Assembly: GCA_045643885.1 (NCBI GenBank)
Contig: JAZRFY010000029.1
Location: 1 to 64,000, forward strand
Source: RGIG4608 sp045643885
Lineage (GTDB): Bacteria; Bacillota; Clostridia; Oscillospirales; CAG-272
Length of the DNA stretch: 64,000 nt
Direction: 5' to 3'
This document shows positions 14,633 through 22,823 of this stretch, one piece after another; within the stretch, counting starts at the first letter, position 1; each line of letters opens with the position of its first letter. Made by a program: the position numbers and the translations under genes. Under the pieces are notes generated by a model. It saw only the letters and a program-made list of their open reading frames with translations, was not told where the DNA came from and searched no databases.

Positions 14633-16807
14633 TTAAAGATGAAGAACTCTTTCCTTGATTTCGTGAGTTCTGCCCTGATTCCAATACTGTGTACCGATAT
14701 ATCCGCAAGTACGACGAGCAACGTTCATAGCGGACTGATCAATGTTTCCACAGTTGGGACATTTCCAAATGAGCTTGCCGTCATCCTCAACGATTTCAAT
14801 CTCACCGTCGAATCCACAAGCCTGACAGTAGTCGCTCTTGGTATTGAGCTCGGCATACATTATGTTATCATAAATGAAACGCATAACGGAAAGAACAGCG
14901 TCAAGATTGTTCTGCATGTTAGGAACTTCAACGTAGGAGATAGCGCCACCGGGAGAAAGTGCCTGGAACTTGGATTCGATACTAAGCTTCTTAAATGCAT
15001 CGATCTCTTCTGTTACGTGAATATGATAACTGTTTGTGATATAGGATTTATCGGTAATACCCTTGATGATGCCAAAACGCTTTTGCAAGGATTTTGCAAA
15101 TTTGTATGTTGTGCTTTCAAGAGGAGTTCCGTAAAGTGAGTAGTCAATGCATTCCTCAGCCTTCCATTTAGCTGTGTATTCATTGAGCTTCTTCATAATT
15201 TCAAGACCGAGTGCCTCGCCGTCGGGTTCTGTGAGCTTCTTTCCGTTGAGGGAAAGAACGCACTCCCAAAGACCTGCAAAGCCAAGGGAAATAGTAGAAT
15301 AGCCGCCGTGAAGGTATTTGTCGATGGTTTCTCCCTTAGGAAGACGAAGGAGAGCACCGTGCTGCCAAAGGATGGGAGCCGCGTCGGAAAGTGTACCTGT
15401 AAGACGCTCGTGACGGCACTGGAGAGCTCTGTGACAAAGCTCCATTCTTTCGTCAAAGATTTTCCAGAATGTATCCATATCACCTTGTGCGGAAAGACCG
15501 ATATCTACAAGGTTAACCGTTACAACACCCTGGTTGAATCTTCCGTAATACTTAGGCTGTCCGTTTTCGTCGAGGTAAGGAGTCAAAAAGCTTCTGCAAC
15601 CCATACAAGTATAGCAATGTCCGTCACCGTTTTTGTCAATCTTGTTTTTGAGCATTATCTTTTCAGAGATATAGTCGGGAACCATTCTCTTAGCCGTGCA
15701 TTTAGCTGCGAGCTTTGTAAGATAGTAATAGGGAGTTCCTTCTGCGATATTGTCCTCTTCAAGCACGTAGATGAGCTTGGGAAAGGCAGGAGTTACCCAA
15801 ACACCCTTTTCGTTCTTAACGCCCTTATATCTTTGCTTGAGTGTTTCTTCGATAATAATGGCAAGGTCACGTTTTTCACGCTCGTTCTTTGCCTCGTTAA
15901 GATACATGAATACTGTAACAAATGGAGCTTGTCCATTTGTTGTCATAAGTGTTACGACCTGATACTGGATAGTCTGAACGCCACTTCTGATTTCTTCAAG
16001 GAGGCGATCTTCAGTGATTCTGTCAATATCTTCAGCAGAAACGTCGGTATTGATGCTGAGAAGCTCTCTTTCAACGTTAACTCTGATTTTCTTTCTGCTT
16101 ATGTCTACAAATGGAGCAAGGTGTGTAAGGCTGATACTTTGACCGCCGTACTGGCAAGATGCAACCTGTGCAATAATCTGAGTGGCAATGTTACAAGCAG
16201 TAGAGAAGCTGTGAGGCTTTTCAATCATTGTTCCACTGATAACAGTGCCGTTTTGAAGCATATCCTCAAGATTAACAAGGTCGCAGTTGTGCATATGCTG
16301 AGCAAAATAGTCAGAGTCATGGAAATGGATGATTCCTTTTTCGTGAGCTTCAACTATTTCTGTGGGAAGGAGAATACGCTTTGTGATATCCTTGCTTACT
16401 TCGCCTGCCATATAGTCGCGCTGAACACTATTTACTGTAGGATTTTTATTTGAGTTTTCTTGTTTAACCTCTTCGTTATTGCATTCGATAAGGCTAAGAA
16501 TCTGTTCGTCAGTAGTATTGGATTTTCTGATGAGCGTATGATTATAGCGATATGTAATATATCTTCTTGCAACGTCGAAAGCGCGTTGATTCATGATCTG
16601 ATCTTCGACCATATCTTGAATTTCTTCAACGTTTAATGAACGGTTCATATGTGATGCCGCCATCTCAACGTCTTCAGCTATTCTTTTGATCTGTATTTCG
16701 GACATGCGGGCACTTGGAACAACACTTTCGTTTGCTTTTGTAACCGCTATAATAATTTTATTGGGGTCGAAAGTAACCTCTGAGCCATTTCTTTTGATTA
16801 TTTTCAT
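14633..16807 (-). CDS. nrdD: anaerobic (class III) ribonucleoside-triphosphate reductase
   Basis: The 724-residue enzyme reduces ribonucleoside triphosphates to deoxy forms with a glycyl radical and is destroyed by oxygen. An N-terminal ATP-cone (about residues 1-95) provides allosteric control. The C-terminal zinc site is CQACG...CPNCG, followed by the glycyl-radical segment RRTCGYIGTQYW. nrdG, which activates it, follows. Two NrdR boxes overlap and precede its promoter. Confidence 0.96.
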   Translation of the reverse strand: MKIIKRNGSEVTFDPNKIIIAVTKANESVVPSARMSEIQIKRIAEDVEMAASHMNRSLNVEEIQDMVEDQIMNQRAFDVARRYITYRYNHTLIRKSNTTDEQILSLIECNNEEVKQENSNKNPTVNSVQRDYMAGEVSKDITKRILLPTEIVEAHEKGIIHFHDSDYFAQHMHNCDLVNLEDMLQNGTVISGTMIEKPHSFSTACNIATQIIAQVASCQYGGQSISLTHLAPFVDISRKKIRVNVERELLSINTDVSAEDIDRITEDRLLEEIRSGVQTIQYQVVTLMTTNGQAPFVTVFMYLNEAKNEREKRDLAIIIEETLKQRYKGVKNEKGVWVTPAFPKLIYVLEEDNIAEGTPYYYLTKLAAKCTAKRMVPDYISEKIMLKNKIDKNGDGHCYTCMGCRSFLTPYLDENGQPKYYGRFNQGVVTVNLVDIGLSAQGDMDTFWKIFDERMELCHRALQCRHERLTGTLSDAAPILWQHGALLRLPKGETIDKYLHGGYSTISLGFAGLWECVLSLNGKKLTEPDGEALGLEIMKKLNEYTAKWKAEECIDYSLYGTPLESTTYKFAKSLQKRFGIIKGITDKSYITNSYHIHVTEEIDAFKKLSIESKFQALSPGGAISYVEVPNMQNNLDAVLSVMRFIYDNIMYAELNTKSDYCQACGFDGEIEIVEDDGKLIWKCPNCGNIDQSAMNVARRTCGYIGTQYWNQGRTHEIKERVLHL

Positions 16808-16864
16808 ATTAACCTCCCTGTTATGATATATATATGATAAAATAACGAAAAATTCGACATATTA

Positions 16865-16893
16865 ATTATAACTATATATTGTGTCTAAGTCAA
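16865..16893 (-). promoter_or_regulatory. promoter of nrdD-nrdG
   Basis: On the minus strand TTGACT and TATAAT are separated by 17 bases. NrdR box 1 fills the spacer, so repressor binding would block RNA polymerase directly. Confidence 0.8.
16869..16884. promoter_or_regulatory. NrdR box 1
   Basis: TAACTATATATTGTGT fits the NrdR consensus (acaCwAtATaTwGtgt) at its conserved positions. It overlaps the -35/-10 spacer of the nrdD promoter. Confidence 0.75.
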
Positions 16894-16899
16894 TAGCAA

Positions 16900-16915
16900 A
16901 AACAATATATTGTTA
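16900..16915. promoter_or_regulatory. NrdR box 2
   Basis: AAACAATATATTGTTA fits the NrdR consensus and lies 31 bp (about three helix turns) from box 1, the spacing known for cooperative NrdR binding. Confidence 0.75.
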
Positions 16916-17035
16916 TTTTTGTTAGATACATACAATTTTTTACTTTGTTTTTTGAACACTTTGTATTAATAAGAAAATTTAAGGAATTTTTAAGGTTCTT
17001 ATTGTAATATAAGATGAAAAAATTATCCATTATTA

Positions 17036-17064
17036 TTGAATTTTATTCATTTTAGTGCTATAAT
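17036..17064 (+). promoter_or_regulatory. promoter of the MacB/FtsX-type ABC gene
   Basis: TTGAAT and TATAAT are separated by 17 bases, about 35 bases before the ATG at 17098. The 16810-17035 stretch otherwise holds only the NrdR-controlled nrdD promoter. Confidence 0.7.
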
Positions 17065-17097
17065 AAGTTGTTACAAAATATTTTATCAGGGGGCAAT

Positions 17098-19815
17098 ATG
17101 TTAGAGCTCAAAAATATAAAAAAGGTATATGGAAAGGATGAGGCTGCGGTCGAAGCTCTTAAGGGAGTCAGCATCAAGTTTCGCGAAAGCGAATTCGTTT
17201 CAATTTTGGGGCAGTCCGGATGCGGTAAGACCACATTGCTTAATATTGTAGGTGGCCTTGACCAATATACTAGTGGAGACCTTATCATTAACGGAATCTC
17301 TACAAAAAATTATAAGGATGCAGACTGGGATACATATAGAAACCACTCAATCGGTTTCATATTCCAAAGCTATAACCTTATTCCTCACCAAACTGTTCTT
17401 GCAAACGTAGAGCTTGCTTTAACACTTAGTGGTATTTCTAAAAATGAAAGAAGAAAGAGGGCTGTTCAGGCTCTTGATAAGGTTGGTCTTAGAAATCATA
17501 TGAATAAGCGTCCCAATCAGCTTTCAGGTGGTCAGATGCAAAGAGTTGCTATAGCTCGTGCGCTTATCAATAATCCTGATATTTTGCTTGCGGATGAACC
17601 TACAGGTGCTCTTGACTCTGAAACAAGTATTCAGGTTATGGACCTTCTCAAGGAGATTGCTAAGGATAGACTTGTAATCATGGTTACTCATAACCCTGAG
17701 CTTGCAGAGGAATATTCAACAAGAATAATCAGTCTTCGCGACGGCAATCTCGTTGGAGATACAGATCCTTTTGAGGAAGAACCTATCGAGAGTGAACAAA
17801 CTCCCGTTAAAGCTAACGTTCCTAAAAAGAAGAAGGCGTCAATGTCTTTTTGGACAGCTATGTCCCTCTCCTTTAATAACTTGATGACTAAAAAGGGAAG
17901 AACCTTCTTAACTTCCTTTGCAGGATCTATCGGTATTATCGGTATTGCATTGATTATGGCAGTATCCACCGGTGTTAATGCATATATCAAATCAATTGAA
18001 GAAAATACAATGTCTTCATATCCTCTTCAGATTCATCAAAGCACTATGAATTCAACTGCTATGATGTCTTCAATGATGCAAAGACCTTCAGTTGAAGAAA
18101 ACAGAGATCCCAACAAGGTATATACAAGCCAGATTATGGTGCAGATGATGTCCACTATGACAGAGTCAGTTGCAACTAATAACCTTCAGAAGTTCAAGAC
18201 CTTCCTTGATGGAAATCCTGAAATCTGGGATTATTGCTCCGATATCAAGTATTCATACTCTGCTAATTTGAATACATACATTCGTTTGGAAGACGGTACG
18301 TATAAGAATAGCTCACAGGGACTTAATGCAATGTATGAGTCCATGGGTGTTACAGGTGTATCCAAGGAAATGATGTCTTCAATGGCATCCATGATGGGTG
18401 GAGTTGGCAGCGTTACAGGATGGACTGAGCTTATAGGCTCTACTGAAAACATTATGAAGGAATATGAGCTTGTTGACGGTAAATATCCTACGGCAAGCAA
18501 TGAAATCGTCCTTATAGTTGACGAAAACAATCAGATTTCCGACTATACTCTCTACGTTCTCGGTATTCGCGATTTCGCCGAGGTTGAAGAGTATATGAAG
18601 CATGCAATCGAGGCTCATCTTGCAGGAAAGGAAAACACATACGTAATTCCAGCCTCTGAATATACCTTCGATGAAATCTATGATTTTGAATTCAAGGTGC
18701 TTCTTGACAGTGACCATTTTGTTATCGATAGTGGAAAAATTAGAAAGCTTGATTCAAGTAACGAAAAAGACCTCGAAACCTTGAACAGCCGTCTTGAAAA
18801 TGCTATGAAGCTTAAAATTGTCGGTATCGTAAAGCCCGTGGACGATTCAATGAATATGTCTAATATCGGTACTATCGGTTATATGTCCAAGCTTATGACT
18901 GACGTTATCGCAAAGGGAAATAGCAGTGACGTTGTCAAGGCGCAAATTTCCAATCCTGAAGTTGATATGTTTACAGGAATAAGATTTGATTCAAAGGGCT
19001 ATACTCTTGATGATATTCCGATTTTGAAGGAGCTTATCAACGTATTGCCTTCAACAGATACGTCATTCATTCTTGAATACGTTCTTGAAATGTTTGAGCT
19101 TAGCTCTCTTACCGAAATAATTAAGCAATATATTCCTACTGATTCAACTTCACTTGCCAATATGATTCTTGATTATATAAATAAGGATAAAATAACAACT
19201 AATACCTATGGTGGCAACCTTAATAAGCTTGGTTATATAGACGTTAATAATCCCAGCTCTATTTCCATTTATCCCAAGGATTTTGAGTCAAAAGAAAAGA
19301 TAAATCAGATAATTTCCGAATATAACTCCGTTCAGAATGACGATGATAAAATCCTCTATACAGATACTGTTGCGTTGCTTATGAATTCAGTAACAACAAT
19401 CGTTGACGCAATTTCTTATGTACTTATTGCATTCGTTGCAATTTCTCTTGTGGTTTCATCAATTATGATTGGTATCATCACATATATTTCTGTTCTTGAA
19501 AGAACAAAGGAAATTGGTATTCTTCGTGCAATCGGTGCATCTAAGAGAGATATCGGAAGAGTATTTAATGCCGAAACTCTGTTCGTTGGTTTGGTTGCAG
19601 GTATTATAGGTATTGTGTCCTCACTTGGATTGATAGTAATTATCAACATAATCCTTTATCACTTTACCGAAATCGCATCACTTAAGGCAGCTCTTGATCC
19701 TCTTGCGGCAATAGTACTTATTGTTATTAGTATGGCTCTTACCTTTATTGCTGGTTTGTTGCCCTCTAAAACAGCTTCTAATAAGGATCCTGTTATCGCT
19801 CTCAGAACCGAATAA
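17098..19815 (+). CDS. fused ABC ATPase-permease of the MacB/FtsX type
   Basis: The 905-residue protein has an N-terminal LolD/MacB-type ATPase (about residues 1-220: Walker A GQSGCGKTT, signature LSGGQMQR, Walker B ILLADEPTGALDSE), a linker, a first membrane helix near 275-300, a large extracytoplasmic domain of about 450 residues, and three C-terminal helices with the FtsX/MacB permease pattern (RTKEIGILRAIGASKRDI). MacB-type systems act as mechanotransmitters and not as classic pumps; in Firmicutes they often serve peptide-antibiotic resistance. A GGGGG ribosome site supports the start at 17098. A small zinc-ribbon membrane protein follows. Confidence 0.9.
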   Translation: MLELKNIKKVYGKDEAAVEALKGVSIKFRESEFVSILGQSGCGKTTLLNIVGGLDQYTSGDLIINGISTKNYKDADWDTYRNHSIGFIFQSYNLIPHQTVLANVELALTLSGISKNERRKRAVQALDKVGLRNHMNKRPNQLSGGQMQRVAIARALINNPDILLADEPTGALDSETSIQVMDLLKEIAKDRLVIMVTHNPELAEEYSTRIISLRDGNLVGDTDPFEEEPIESEQTPVKANVPKKKKASMSFWTAMSLSFNNLMTKKGRTFLTSFAGSIGIIGIALIMAVSTGVNAYIKSIEENTMSSYPLQIHQSTMNSTAMMSSMMQRPSVEENRDPNKVYTSQIMVQMMSTMTESVATNNLQKFKTFLDGNPEIWDYCSDIKYSYSANLNTYIRLEDGTYKNSSQGLNAMYESMGVTGVSKEMMSSMASMMGGVGSVTGWTELIGSTENIMKEYELVDGKYPTASNEIVLIVDENNQISDYTLYVLGIRDFAEVEEYMKHAIEAHLAGKENTYVIPASEYTFDEIYDFEFKVLLDSDHFVIDSGKIRKLDSSNEKDLETLNSRLENAMKLKIVGIVKPVDDSMNMSNIGTIGYMSKLMTDVIAKGNSSDVVKAQISNPEVDMFTGIRFDSKGYTLDDIPILKELINVLPSTDTSFILEYVLEMFELSSLTEIIKQYIPTDSTSLANMILDYINKDKITTNTYGGNLNKLGYIDVNNPSSISIYPKDFESKEKINQIISEYNSVQNDDDKILYTDTVALLMNSVTTIVDAISYVLIAFVAISLVVSSIMIGIITYISVLERTKEIGILRAIGASKRDIGRVFNAETLFVGLVAGIIGIVSSLGLIVIINIILYHFTEIASLKAALDPLAAIVLIVISMALTFIAGLLPSKTASNKDPVIALRTE

Positions 19816-19835
19816 AATAGAAAGACGGTATTTCA

Positions 19836-20243
19836 ATGAAAAGATTTTTGTTTAATCTTGGAAACAAGATAAGAGCATTTTTCTATGGAAGAAATGGTTT
19901 TGATACTCTTGCCAAGCACGCGATTATTGCCGCTCTTGTTTTTGCGCTACTCAGTGGATTTAATTTTCACATGATCGTAAAAATGATATTGACCGCTATA
20001 AGCTATGCTTTGATGATCTACTCTTACTTCAGAATATTATCGAAGAATATCTATAAAAGGGTGCAGGAGGAGCGCAAGTACACAGGAGCTCTTAAAATGA
20101 CCAAGACCAAATGGCAGCAGAGAAAAACGCATAAGTTTTTCAGATGTCCCAAATGTAAAACATGGCTTAGAGTTCCACGCAAAAGAGGAAAAATCACCAT
20201 CACTTGTGTAAAATGCTCAACTAAATTCGATAAAAGAACTTAA
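19836..20243 (+). CDS. small membrane protein with C-terminal zinc ribbon
   Basis: The 135-residue protein has two membrane helices (about 27-45 and 49-67), a basic linker and a CPKC...CVKC zinc ribbon at 106-128. It lies 20 bases after the ABC gene and shares its terminator, so it may be an accessory of that system. I do not recognise a named family. Confidence 0.8.
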   Translation: MKRFLFNLGNKIRAFFYGRNGFDTLAKHAIIAALVFALLSGFNFHMIVKMILTAISYALMIYSYFRILSKNIYKRVQEERKYTGALKMTKTKWQQRKTHKFFRCPKCKTWLRVPRKRGKITITCVKCSTKFDKRT

Positions 20244-20251
20244 TATTTACG

Positions 20252-20279
20252 AAACGGCGGACAATATCCGCCGTTTTTG
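20252..20279 (+). terminator. terminator after the ABC/zinc-ribbon pair
   Basis: A perfect 10-bp stem AAACGGCGGA / TCCGCCGTTT with a 5-base loop is followed by T residues. Confidence 0.85.
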
Positions 20280-20326
20280 TATTATTTTAATGATTTTCGA
20301 AAAAATAGATAGTGGAGGTGATAAAT

Positions 20327-21298
20327 GTGTGCACTGCATTAACGACGAGCTTTAGTAATCATTTGTTTGGAAGAACCCTGGATCTTGAAAGAAGATATGA
20401 AGAGAGTGTTGTTATAACACCCAGAGATTATATATTTAAATACAATTCTTTGCTTATTGAAAGAAGACATTTTGCCATTATAGGTATGGCAACGGTTATG
20501 AATGACTATCCACTCTACTATGATGCAACAAACGAATATGGATTAAGCATTGCGGGACTTAATTTTGTTGGTAATTCCCATTATAGAAAAGAATCTAAAA
20601 CCAAAATAAACTTAGCGCCCTACGAATTGATCCCGTATCTTCTTGGAAAATATAAATCGGTGGATGAAGTTGAATTTAATCTTAATAAAATAAATTTGAT
20701 TGATAAATCCTTTGATTCGAAATTGCCCAATGCGCAGCTTCATTGGATGATATCGGATAAAAAACGGTCGATTACTGTTGAGTGTGTTAAAGAGGGGATG
20801 AAAATTTATAAAAACAAGGTCGGAATACTAACAAATAATCCGCCATTTGATTACCATCTTATGAATCTAAATAATTATTTGAATATAAATAACAAGTCAA
20901 ATCTAACGGAATTTGCAAAATCAATAAATGTATCGATTTATAGCAAGGGAATGAGTGGGATAGGATTGCCCGGTGATAATTCATCCATGTCCAGATTCGT
21001 AAGATGCGTTTTTCACAAATTTACTTCTGTGGTGCCAAATGACAATGTTGCTTCAGTGACTCAATTTTTTCATGTGCTCGGTTCAGTGGCTCAGGTAGAG
21101 GGAAGTGTAGTTAATGAATCAAAATGCGATAGAACGCAATATATGAGCTGCTGTGATATGGACTCGTGCATTTATTACTATAAAACCTATAATAATTTCC
21201 AAATTAATGCTATAAATATGAGTAAAGAGAATCTAGATGCAAGTTCGTTGATATCCTATAAAATGAATGACGTTCAAAAAATCAATTATATAAATTAA
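20327..21298 (+). CDS. choloylglycine hydrolase family protein, probable bile salt hydrolase
   Basis: The 323-residue Ntn-hydrolase deconjugates glycine or taurine from bile acids, or cleaves penicillin V or acyl-homoserine lactones, depending on subgroup. Starting at the GTG at 20327 (GGAGGTG ribosome site) puts the nucleophile Cys at position 2 (MCTALTT), as required after Met removal. LFGRTLDLE supplies the conserved Arg and Asp, NEYGLSIAGLNF and LTNNPPFDYHLMNL match the substrate-site blocks, and IGLPGDNSSMSRFVR holds the late conserved Arg. The C-terminal SCCD...IYYYKTYNN resembles bile salt hydrolases more than penicillin acylases. No signal peptide, so cytoplasmic. Confidence 0.88.
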   Translation: MCTALTTSFSNHLFGRTLDLERRYEESVVITPRDYIFKYNSLLIERRHFAIIGMATVMNDYPLYYDATNEYGLSIAGLNFVGNSHYRKESKTKINLAPYELIPYLLGKYKSVDEVEFNLNKINLIDKSFDSKLPNAQLHWMISDKKRSITVECVKEGMKIYKNKVGILTNNPPFDYHLMNLNNYLNINNKSNLTEFAKSINVSIYSKGMSGIGLPGDNSSMSRFVRCVFHKFTSVVPNDNVASVTQFFHVLGSVAQVEGSVVNESKCDRTQYMSCCDMDSCIYYYKTYNNFQINAINMSKENLDASSLISYKMNDVQKINYIN

Positions 21299-21323
21299 TG
21301 ACGGCAAATGCCGTCATTTTTTT
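21298..21323 (+). terminator. terminator of the bile-salt-hydrolase-like gene
   Basis: A perfect 8-bp stem ATGACGGC / GCCGTCAT with loop AAAT is followed by seven T residues. It begins inside the stop codon. Confidence 0.85.
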
Positions 21324-21376
21324 GTAACCATAATACTTTAAACTAATATACTTATTAAAAAGTAAGGAGGTGTAAT

Positions 21377-22231
21377 ATGAAAATCTTGTTTTTAGGCGGA
21401 GATTTAAGGCAAAAATATGCATTCGAATATATGGAAAGCCTTGGATACAGATGCAAGTTGTTTATGGATTTTGAGCTGAAAGAAGAGATTGTTAACGAAA
21501 TATCTTTTTCTGACGCAATAATTTTTCCCTTGCCGATTACCAAGGACGGTTCTACGTTGAACGTTATGTCCAAGGATAAGATATACCTTTCTCAAATAAT
21601 TGACATTTTGCCGAAAGGCATTTTGATATTAGGTGGTAATATTCCCCAAAGCTTTATTGAAATCTGTAATTCTGAAGGCTATAAAATAATAGACTATTAT
21701 GAAAGTGAAGCATTTAAAATAAGCAATGCGTTATTGAGTGCCGAAGGGGCTATATATTATGCTATGGATAAGATTTCCAAAACTATATACGGATCTAAAA
21801 TTGCGATATTCGGATTTGGACGAATAGCAAAAATATTGGCATATATGGCAAGATCCCAAGGAGCTGAAATAACAGTTTTTGCAAGGAGTGATTTGGATAG
21901 AGTATGGAGCAATATAATAGGCTTCGAAACGATAAAGATATGTGATCATTCAATTGATTTGCCTTTGGATATGCAATATGATTTCGATATAGTTTTCAAT
22001 ACAATACCATCCAATATCATGAACGAGAGCTTCATCTCACGACTGCCGAAATCAGCTGTAATAATCGACCTTGCGTCCTCACCGTACGGTATAGACCGTT
22101 CTTTAGTCGAAATTTATGAATTAAATTATTACCGTGAATTAGGAATACCGGGAAGATATGCACCTAAAAGCGCAGGACATATAATGGCTAAAACACTAAT
22201 TAATATACTTGAACAGGAGAAAAATTTATGA
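21377..22231 (+). CDS. dpaA: dipicolinate synthase subunit A
   Basis: The 284-residue protein (SpoVFA) makes dipicolinic acid from dihydroxytetrahydrodipicolinate in the mother cell late in sporulation. It has an N-terminal domain followed by a Rossmann nucleotide-binding fold with IAIFGFGRIAKILAYMAR near residues 140-157 and a C-terminal ELGIPGRYAPKSAGHIMA block. An AGGAGGTG ribosome site precedes the ATG. Its stop overlaps the dpaB start by four bases. Confidence 0.93.
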   Translation: MKILFLGGDLRQKYAFEYMESLGYRCKLFMDFELKEEIVNEISFSDAIIFPLPITKDGSTLNVMSKDKIYLSQIIDILPKGILILGGNIPQSFIEICNSEGYKIIDYYESEAFKISNALLSAEGAIYYAMDKISKTIYGSKIAIFGFGRIAKILAYMARSQGAEITVFARSDLDRVWSNIIGFETIKICDHSIDLPLDMQYDFDIVFNTIPSNIMNESFISRLPKSAVIIDLASSPYGIDRSLVEIYELNYYRELGIPGRYAPKSAGHIMAKTLINILEQEKNL

Positions 22232-22788
22232 TAGGATTTGCAATAACGGGATCGTTTTGTACGATATCAACGAGTGTGCACTTAATGAATGAGCTTGTGA
22301 ACAAGGGGAATGAAATACTACCCATCATGAGCTATAATGCTTTTGATATGGACACAAGATTTGGCAAAGCAGAGGAAATCAGAGAGGGAATAGAGAAGAT
22401 TTGCGGCAAACGAATCATACACACAATTGTTGATGCTGAGCCATTGGGCCCTAAAATTAATTTAGAGGCACTAGTTATATGTCCATGTACCGGAAACACC
22501 TTAGCAAAGATAGCTAACGGTATAACCGATACGCCTGTATGTATGGCTGCAAAGGCACATCTTCGCAATGATAAACCGTTAGTGATAGCTCTTGCAAGCA
22601 ACGACGCACTTTCGGGAAATCTTCAAAATATAGCAAAACTGCTTTTGAGAAAGAACGTCTATTTTGTACCCATGATGCAGGATGATCCTAATAGTAAGCC
22701 TCATTCTTTGGTTTCCGATTTTGCGCGCTTGAATGAAGCCATAGAAAAAGCACTTATAGGAAAACAGATACATCCGTTATTTGAATAA
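22228..22788 (+). CDS. dpaB: dipicolinate synthase subunit B
   Basis: The 186-residue flavoprotein-type subunit (SpoVFB) works with DpaA in dipicolinate synthesis. It begins with a flavin-binding ITGSFCTIS motif and has the CPCTGNTLAKIANGITDTPV block of the Flavoprotein family. Translational coupling (ATGA overlap) with dpaA supports a complex. Dipicolinate fills the spore core and gives heat resistance, so the host is an endospore former. Confidence 0.93.
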   Translation: MIGFAITGSFCTISTSVHLMNELVNKGNEILPIMSYNAFDMDTRFGKAEEIREGIEKICGKRIIHTIVDAEPLGPKINLEALVICPCTGNTLAKIANGITDTPVCMAAKAHLRNDKPLVIALASNDALSGNLQNIAKLLLRKNVYFVPMMQDDPNSKPHSLVSDFARLNEAIEKALIGKQIHPLFE

Positions 22789-22790
22789 AA

Positions 22791-22817
22791 AACCTCCGTA
22801 GATTTTCTACGGAGGTT
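22791..22817. terminator. bidirectional terminator between dpaB and pgcA
   Basis: A perfect 12-bp stem AACCTCCGTAGA / TCTACGGAGGTT has loop TTT. T residues follow it on the minus strand (for pgcA), and a weaker T-rich stretch follows it on the plus strand. Confidence 0.85.
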
Positions 22818-22823
22818 GATTAT

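Noticed and set aside
15308..16453. A long open frame (381 codons) on the plus strand opposite nrdD.
   Set aside because: It lies entirely inside nrdD in antisense, has no ribosome site or promoter, and its translation has no recognisable domain. It is a by-product of nrdD codon use.
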